Notes under the pieces: generated by a model | Told to the model about the DNA's origin: nothing | What the model saw: the letters and a program-made list of their open reading frames with translations, nothing else | Databases searched by the model: none | Position numbers and translations under genes: made by a program | Source: Actinomycetales bacterium UBA1383 | Lineage (GTDB): Bacteria; Actinomycetota; Actinomycetes; Actinomycetales; Actinomycetaceae | Reading direction: 5' to 3' | NCBI GenBank assembly: GCA_002305415.1 | Contig: DBQX01000065.1 | Span: 241 to 39,315, forward strand | DNA length: 39,075 nucleotides | In this document: positions 34,892 to 39,075 of the stretch, piece after piece | How the letters are laid out: each line of letters starts with the position of its first letter | How positions within the stretch are numbered: position 1 is the stretch's first letter

Positions 34892-36148
34892 TTACCTGGT
34901 GGCGCCAACTGGTTCGTAGGCGGTCTCGCGGTGCTCGGCGGAGTCGATGCCCGCGACCTCGTCGGCCTCGGCGATCCGCCAGCCCATGGTGGCCTTGAGC
35001 GGGACGGCGATCGCGAGGGTGACGAGCGCCGAGAACACCATGGCGACCACCGCGATGATGACCTGGACGATGAGCTGGTTGAGCCCGCCGCCGTAGAAGA
35101 GCCCGGTGCTGGTGGAGAAGAACCCGATCAGCACCGTTCCGGTGAGGCCACCGACGAGGTGCACGCCGACGACGTCGAGCGAGTCGTCGTAGCCGAACCG
35201 GAACTTCAGGCCCACGGCGAGGGCACTCAGCGCACCGGCGATGGCGCCGACGGCGATCGAGCCGACCGGCGAGACGGAGCCGGCGGCCGGTGTGATGGCC
35301 ACGAGGCCAGCGACGACGCCGGAGGCGGCACCCAGCGAGGTGGCGTGGCCGTCGCGGATCCGCTCCACGAGGAGCCAGCCCAGCATCGCGGCGGAGGTCG
35401 CGACGGTGGTGTTCACCCAGGCGAGACCTGCCATCCCGTCGGCGGTGAAGGCGGAGCCGGCGTTGAAGCCGAACCAGCCGAACCACAGCAGCGCGGCACC
35501 GAGCATCACGAAGGGGATGTTGTGCGGACGCATCGGCTCACTCCCGAAACCCTTGCGCTTGCCGACGACGAGTGCCAGGACCAGCGCCGCGACGCCCGCG
35601 TTGATGTGCACCACCGTGCCACCGGCGAAGTCGATCGGGGCCGCGATCGAGGCGAAGGGGCCGTCCCCGGAGAGCAGGCCGCCACCCCAGACCATGTGCG
35701 CCATGGGGAAGTAGGCGAACGTGACCCACAGCGCGACGAAGGCGAGCCACGTCGAGAACTTCACGCGGTCGGCGATCGCACCCGAGATGAGGGCGGTGGT
35801 GATGATCGCGAACGTGACCTGGAAGGCCACCCCCACGATGACCGGGACGCCGAACCCGTCGATCAGGAAGTTCCCGGCGTCGTCGTAGATGGTGCCCTGC
35901 AGCCCGAACTGGTCGAACGGGTTGCCGAGGATGCCGGCGATGTCGCGGCCCCCGTAGGACATCGACCATCCCCACAGGACGTAGATGACGGCGATGACCC
36001 CGATGGCCGAGAAGGACATCATCATCATGTTGAGCACGGACTTGGCTCGGGACATGCCTCCGTAGAAGAAGGCGAGCGCTGGTGTCATGAGCAGGACCAG
36101 CGAGGCGGACATGAGCATCCAGGCGGTTGCTCCGGTGTCGAGTTCCAT
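34892..36148 (-). CDS. amtB: Ammonium transporter AmtB
   Basis: The 418-aa trimeric channel has eleven predicted membrane helices. The pore His pair is present as VVHINAGVAALV and VVGVHLVGGLTG, and the Amt signature segments FFYGGMSRAKSVLNMMMMS and WFGWFGFNAGSA are intact. The N-terminus begins near the first membrane helix without a long signal peptide, as is normal in Actinomycetota. The ATG follows GGGAGGAGAACG. A small hairpin (CCAGCC-N5-GGCTGG at 36180-36164) precedes that site. It starts the operon with glnB and glnD. Confidence 0.97.
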   Translation of the reverse strand: MELDTGATAWMLMSASLVLLMTPALAFFYGGMSRAKSVLNMMMMSFSAIGVIAVIYVLWGWSMSYGGRDIAGILGNPFDQFGLQGTIYDDAGNFLIDGFGVPVIVGVAFQVTFAIITTALISGAIADRVKFSTWLAFVALWVTFAYFPMAHMVWGGGLLSGDGPFASIAAPIDFAGGTVVHINAGVAALVLALVVGKRKGFGSEPMRPHNIPFVMLGAALLWFGWFGFNAGSAFTADGMAGLAWVNTTVATSAAMLGWLLVERIRDGHATSLGAASGVVAGLVAITPAAGSVSPVGSIAVGAIAGALSALAVGLKFRFGYDDSLDVVGVHLVGGLTGTVLIGFFSTSTGLFYGGGLNQLIVQVIIAVVAMVFSALVTLAIAVPLKATMGWRIAEADEVAGIDSAEHRETAYEPVGATR

Positions 36149-36225
36149 CGTTCTCCTCCCGTTCCAGCCCTTCTGGCTGGGTTGGTTCGAGGATCCACGA
36201 CGGGCGTTTCCGGAGCCGCACCGCG

Positions 36226-36274
36226 AGGTTACCGGCGGGTGACAAAAGTCCCGGACGCGTGACGATCGTGTAAC
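36226..36274 (-). promoter_or_regulatory. Candidate amtB promoter with a GlnR-like half site
   Basis: On the minus strand GTTAC-N6-GTCAC (36274-36259) resembles half of the actinobacterial GlnR box (gTnAc-N6-GaAAc), and TAACCT (36231-36226) could be the -10. The half site would then centre near -47, suitable for an activator. The second half of a full box is not present. The call is inference from spacing and weak matches. Confidence 0.3.
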
Positions 36275-36277
36275 GCG

Positions 36278-37423
36278 TCAGCTCAGCAGCGCGTCGACGA
36301 AGCCCTCGGCGTCGAACGGGGCGAGGTCGTCGGGTCCCTCGCCGAGCCCGACGAACTTCACGGGCACCCCCAGCTCCCGCTGGACGGCGATCACGATGCC
36401 GCCCTTCGCGGTGCCATCCAGCTTGGTGAGAACGATCCCGGTCACGTCCACCACCTCGGAGAACACCTGCGCCTGGCGTAGCCCATTCTGGCCGGTGGTG
36501 GCGTCGAGCACGAGCAACACCTCCCGGACGGGCGCACCCCGGCCCATGACGCGCTTGATCTTGCCCAGCTCGTCCATGAGATCCGCCTTGTTCTGCAGCC
36601 GCCCGGCCGTGTCGACCAGGACGACGTCGGCGCCACGCTCCCGGCCCACCCTGATCGCGTCGAACGCGACCGAGGCCGGGTCCGCGCCCTCCCGGTCGGC
36701 GCGCACGACGTCCACACCGACGCGCGCTCCCCACGTGGAGAGCTGGTCGGCCGCGGCGGCGCGGAAGGTGTCGGCCGCGCCGAGCACGACGCTGAGCCCC
36801 TCCGCGACCAGGACGCGGGCGAGCTTGCCGACCGTCGTCGTCTTGCCCGTGCCGTTGACCCCGACGACCAGGATGGTCGCCGGGTGGGGCCTGCCGTCGT
36901 CGCCGACGACGGGGCCGACGTTGAGGGTGCGATCCATCGCGGGGTCGACGAGCGCGACCAGCTCACGCCGCAGCACCTCCCGGACCGCCGCCGGGTCCGA
37001 GGTGTCCAGCACCCGGGCCTCGCGGCGCAGCGTGTCCATCAGCTCCGTGGTGGGGCCCATGCCGACGTCGGCGAGAAGGAGGGTCTCCTCGATCTCCTCC
37101 CAGTCGGACTCCGTGAGGCGGCCCCGGGAGAGGACCGCCAGGATGGCGTTCCCGATCGCTCCGGAGCGCGCCAGCCGGGCACGCAGCCGCCGCCACCGGG
37201 TGGCGGGGGCCTCCGGCCGCTCCAGTGTGGGGACCTCGACCTCCTCGCGTGGGAGTTCGAGGGTCGCGGTCGTCGACTCGGCGCCGAGGTCTCCGGGGTA
37301 AGGGCTCGCCTCCTCGGGCGGGAGCTGGGCGTTGCGGGTCCCACGGACGCGGACGGCGAAGAAGGCCGCGACGACGACCAGGAGCACGAAGACGGCGACG
37401 ATGATGATCTGGTAGGTGTCCAT
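36278..37423 (-). CDS. ftsY: SRP receptor FtsY with N-terminal membrane anchor
   Basis: The 381-aa protein begins with a membrane helix (about residues 6-26, IIIVAVFVLLVVVAAFFAV) and an acidic linker (about 35-75), then the NG GTPase domain with VVGVNGTGKTTTVGKLA, ADTFRAAAADQL, DTAGRLQNKADLMDEL, TKLDGTAKGG and VGLGEGPDDLAPFD. It is the docking partner of Ffh. The N-terminal helix is the usual actinobacterial anchor. The ATG follows GGGGGAGAACCC. Confidence 0.97.
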   Translation of the reverse strand: MDTYQIIIVAVFVLLVVVAAFFAVRVRGTRNAQLPPEEASPYPGDLGAESTTATLELPREEVEVPTLERPEAPATRWRRLRARLARSGAIGNAILAVLSRGRLTESDWEEIEETLLLADVGMGPTTELMDTLRREARVLDTSDPAAVREVLRRELVALVDPAMDRTLNVGPVVGDDGRPHPATILVVGVNGTGKTTTVGKLARVLVAEGLSVVLGAADTFRAAAADQLSTWGARVGVDVVRADREGADPASVAFDAIRVGRERGADVVLVDTAGRLQNKADLMDELGKIKRVMGRGAPVREVLLVLDATTGQNGLRQAQVFSEVVDVTGIVLTKLDGTAKGGIVIAVQRELGVPVKFVGLGEGPDDLAPFDAEGFVDALLS

Positions 37424-37468
37424 GGGTTCTCCCCCGGGTTGGGCGCCGCCCCCGGGACGGCGAATGGA

Positions 37469-37492
37469 GGGCCGCCACGCTGCGGGCGGCCC
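37469..37492 (-). terminator. Hairpin between the small membrane protein gene and ftsY
   Basis: GGGCCGCC and GGCGGCCC pair perfectly over 8 bp around an 8-nt loop, starting 10 nt after the stop codon of the small membrane protein gene on the minus strand. There is no T-tract. It may end or attenuate the upstream transcript before ftsY. Confidence 0.5.
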
Positions 37493-37501
37493 GCGGTCAG
37501 G

Positions 37502-37777
37502 TCAGCGCCGGATCGCGGAGCGGGTGGTGTGGAGGTTCTCCCGCAGTTCCGACGGCGTGGTGTACCCGAGCGCCTCTGGGTCACCCTCACGGAGGAGCTG
37601 GGCCAGGCTCGTGTCCCGCACCGGCACGTCCACCTCCTCCGGGGAACGGAGCGAGCGGAAGGAGTCGCGGATCCACCGGAGCCACCCCTCCTCCGGCCGC
37701 CGCTGCACGAGCAGGGGGAGGACGGCGGCGAACGCGACCGCGAGGCACAGCACGACGAAGATGAAGGGTCCAGTCAC
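37502..37777 (-). CDS. Small single-span membrane protein of unknown function
   Basis: The 91-aa protein starts at GTG (VTGPFIFVVLCLAVAFAAVLPLL), with one membrane helix at about residues 4-22, followed by a basic cytoplasmic region with WLRWIRDSFRSLRS and a C-terminal segment EALGYTTPSELRENLHTTRS. I know of no family. It lies between smc and ftsY. The GTG is preceded by GATAAT at 6 nt, so it is probably leaderless. An earlier in-frame start at 37816 adds 13 hydrophilic residues and would place the promoter inside the gene. Confidence 0.7.
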   Translation of the reverse strand: MTGPFIFVVLCLAVAFAAVLPLLVQRRPEEGWLRWIRDSFRSLRSPEEVDVPVRDTSLAQLLREGDPEALGYTTPSELRENLHTTRSAIRR

Positions 37778-37783
37778 TCCTCG

Positions 37784-37789
37784 ATTATC
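37784..37789 (-). promoter_or_regulatory. Candidate -10 element (GATAAT) for the small membrane protein gene
   Basis: GATAAT ends 6 nt before the GTG at 37777, identical to the rimM arrangement. A GAGGAG lies within those 6 nt but is too close to the start to act as a ribosome binding site. No -35 is evident. Confidence 0.45.
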
Positions 37790-37834
37790 GCGCGCGGGCG
37801 TGTCCGACCCCAGCACGGCACGGTGTCAAATGCG

Positions 37835-39075
37835 TTACGCCTCCTCCGGGCGCAGGCGCTGCGAGATCACGGTGGTCACGCCGTCGCCGCGCATCGTCAC
37901 CCCGTACAGCGCGTCCGCCACCTCCATGGTGCGCTTCTGGTGCGTGACCACGATCAGCTGCGAGTCCTCCCGCAGCTCACGGAAGATCTCGAGGAGCCGC
38001 CCGAGGTTCACGTCGTCGAGGGCGGCCTCCACCTCGTCCATCACGTAGAACGGCGAGGGCCGCGCCGTGAAGATCGCCACCAGGAAGGCCACCGCGGCGA
38101 GCGAGCGTTCGCCGCCCGACAGCAGTGAGAGCCTCCTCACCTTCTTGCCCGCGGGACGGGCCTCGATCTCGATGCCGGAGGAGAGCAGGTCCTCGGGATC
38201 GGTGAGCACCAGGTCGCCCTCGCCACCGGGGAACAGCCGGGCGAAGACCGTCCGGAAGGCGTCCCGCGTGTCCGCGAAGGCCTGGGCGAAGACCTGCTCG
38301 ACACGGTCGTCGATCTCGCGCACGATCTCGAGGAGGTCCGCCCGCGATGAACGCAGGTCCGTCACCTGGGCCGTGAGGAACTGGTGGCGCTCCGCGAGGG
38401 CGGCGTGCTCCTCGAGGGCGAGGGGGTTCACCTTCCCGAGCCGCTCGAGATCCCGGCCGGCGCGGGCGAGGCGCTGCTGCTGCTCCTCCCTGTCGTACGG
38501 GCGGGAAGTCCCGTCCGCGCCGGGGACGGGCACGTGGGGGCCGAACTCATCGATCAGGGTGGCGGGGTCGATGCCGAGTTCCGCGATCGCCCGCTCCGCG
38601 AGCTGTTCCACCCGGAGGCGCCGCTCGGCCCGGAGCACCTCGTCGCGGTGCGCGGCGTCGGACAGTGCCGCCACCTGCGCGGACGCCTCGTCCAGCTGCG
38701 CGCGCAGCTGGGTGCGCTCGGCGTCGCCCGCGGTGCGCTCCGACTCGAGGGCGGCGCGCTCGTCGGCGGCCCGCCCAATGGAGCTGGCCAGTGCGGCGAG
38801 CGTCGCGGAGGCGTCGTCCCGCACGGAGGAGGCGGCTGCTGCCGCCCACGCCCGGCGACGCTCACGGTCCTCCGCCCGGCGGCGGGCGTCCCTCTCGGCG
38901 CGGGCCGCCACCCGGAGCGAACTGGCGCGCCCCGCGATCGAGGTGACGCGCTCCTCGACCGTGCGCACCTCGAGGCGGGCGTCCGTCTCGGCCCGCCGGG
39001 CCTCCCGTGCCGCGGCGCTCGCCGCGTCCCGTTCCCGGGTGGCGCTCCGCACCGACTCCTCCGCCTCGGCCGGCT
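37835..39075 (-). CDS. smc: Chromosome segregation protein SMC, C-terminal part (runs off the window)
   Basis: About 413 residues of SMC are present and the frame stays open to the window end. The visible part is a long coiled coil rich in Ala, Arg and Glu (first 180 residues), then the C-terminal head with NPLALEEH, the ABC signature LSLLSGGERSLAAVAFL and Walker B PFYVMDEVEAALDDVNLGR, then the H-loop VVTHQKRTMEVAD. SMC organises and segregates chromosomes with ScpA and ScpB. The stop codon TAA lies 57 bp before the small membrane protein gene. The smc-ftsY-amtB order is as in mycobacteria. Confidence 0.95.
   Translation of the reverse strand, partial: PAEAEESVRSATRERDAASAAAREARRAETDARLEVRTVEERVTSIAGRASSLRVAARAERDARRRAEDRERRRAWAAAAASSVRDDASATLAALASSIGRAADERAALESERTAGDAERTQLRAQLDEASAQVAALSDAAHRDEVLRAERRLRVEQLAERAIAELGIDPATLIDEFGPHVPVPGADGTSRPYDREEQQQRLARAGRDLERLGKVNPLALEEHAALAERHQFLTAQVTDLRSSRADLLEIVREIDDRVEQVFAQAFADTRDAFRTVFARLFPGGEGDLVLTDPEDLLSSGIEIEARPAGKKVRRLSLLSGGERSLAAVAFLVAIFTARPSPFYVMDEVEAALDDVNLGRLLEIFRELREDSQLIVVTHQKRTMEVADALYGVTMRGDGVTTVISQRLRPEEA

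Noticed and set aside
34877..36262. 461-residue plus-strand frame antisense to amtB
   Set aside because: The product is a run of Glu, Asp, Gly and His without fold-like features and amtB is certain.

Overview
The window is a dense, very GC-rich housekeeping block of an actinobacterial (Actinomycetota) chromosome. The gene order infB?-ylxR-nusA-rimP-(lipoprotein)-proS / GNAT-ispG-rip1-dxr / rlmN-cdsA-frr-pyrH-tsf-rpsB-(M23 peptidase) / xerC-dprA-comM-yraN-DUF2469-rnhB-lepB-rplS / trmD-rimM-khpA-rpsP / ffh-glnD-glnB-amtB-ftsY-smc matches, in order, a long stretch I recall from Mycobacterium tuberculosis (about Rv2839c to Rv2922c). The DivIVA-domain gene between rlmN and dxr, the DUF2469 protein, the extended S16 and the membrane-anchored FtsY fit Actinomycetota. 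A Micrococcales-type organism is my best guess, but no rRNA is present to settle it. Almost every gene is on the minus strand. Only the lipoprotein, the M23 peptidase and carB are on the plus strand.

Layout. Positions 1-1845: transcription and translation factors (YlxR, NusA, RimP). 1937-2791: a plus-strand lipoprotein facing proS (2794-4599). 4633-9201: an acetyltransferase with two MEP isoprenoid enzymes (IspG, Dxr) and the site-2 protease Rip1. 9198-14876: DivIVA-domain protein, RlmN, CdsA, ribosome recycling factor, UMP kinase, EF-Ts and S2, preceded by a structured 200-nt leader. 15201-19079: plus-strand M23-like peptidase and a stand-alone carB. 19102-24857: recombination/competence-type genes (XerC, DprA, ComM, YraN), DUF2469, RNase HII and signal peptidase. 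24890-28036: L19, a TrmD-acetyltransferase fusion, RimM, KhpA and S16. 28226-29987: a GntR-ABC-permease cassette with its operator. 30058-32696: an amidohydrolase and Ffh. 32725-36148: the nitrogen module GlnD-GlnB-AmtB. 36278-39075: FtsY, a small membrane protein and the C-terminal part of SMC.

Genes are packed by start/stop overlaps (ATGA, GTGA or TGATG) inside operons, which suggests translational coupling. Several operons begin with a -10-like hexamer placed 6-7 nt before the start codon and without a proper Shine-Dalgarno, the arrangement expected for leaderless mRNAs.

Points that stand out are the lone carB whose sequence is unlike the usual actinobacterial type, a GlnD with no room for its ACT sensor domains, TrmD fused to a GNAT domain with Glu at the catalytic Asp position, the M23 peptidase with Cys in place of one catalytic His, the structured rpsB leader, and the palindromic operator of the GntR cassette. 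I see no CRISPR array, insertion sequence, prophage, tRNA or rRNA. I did not find a clearly new multi-gene system; the novelty here is in individual genes and regulatory sites.
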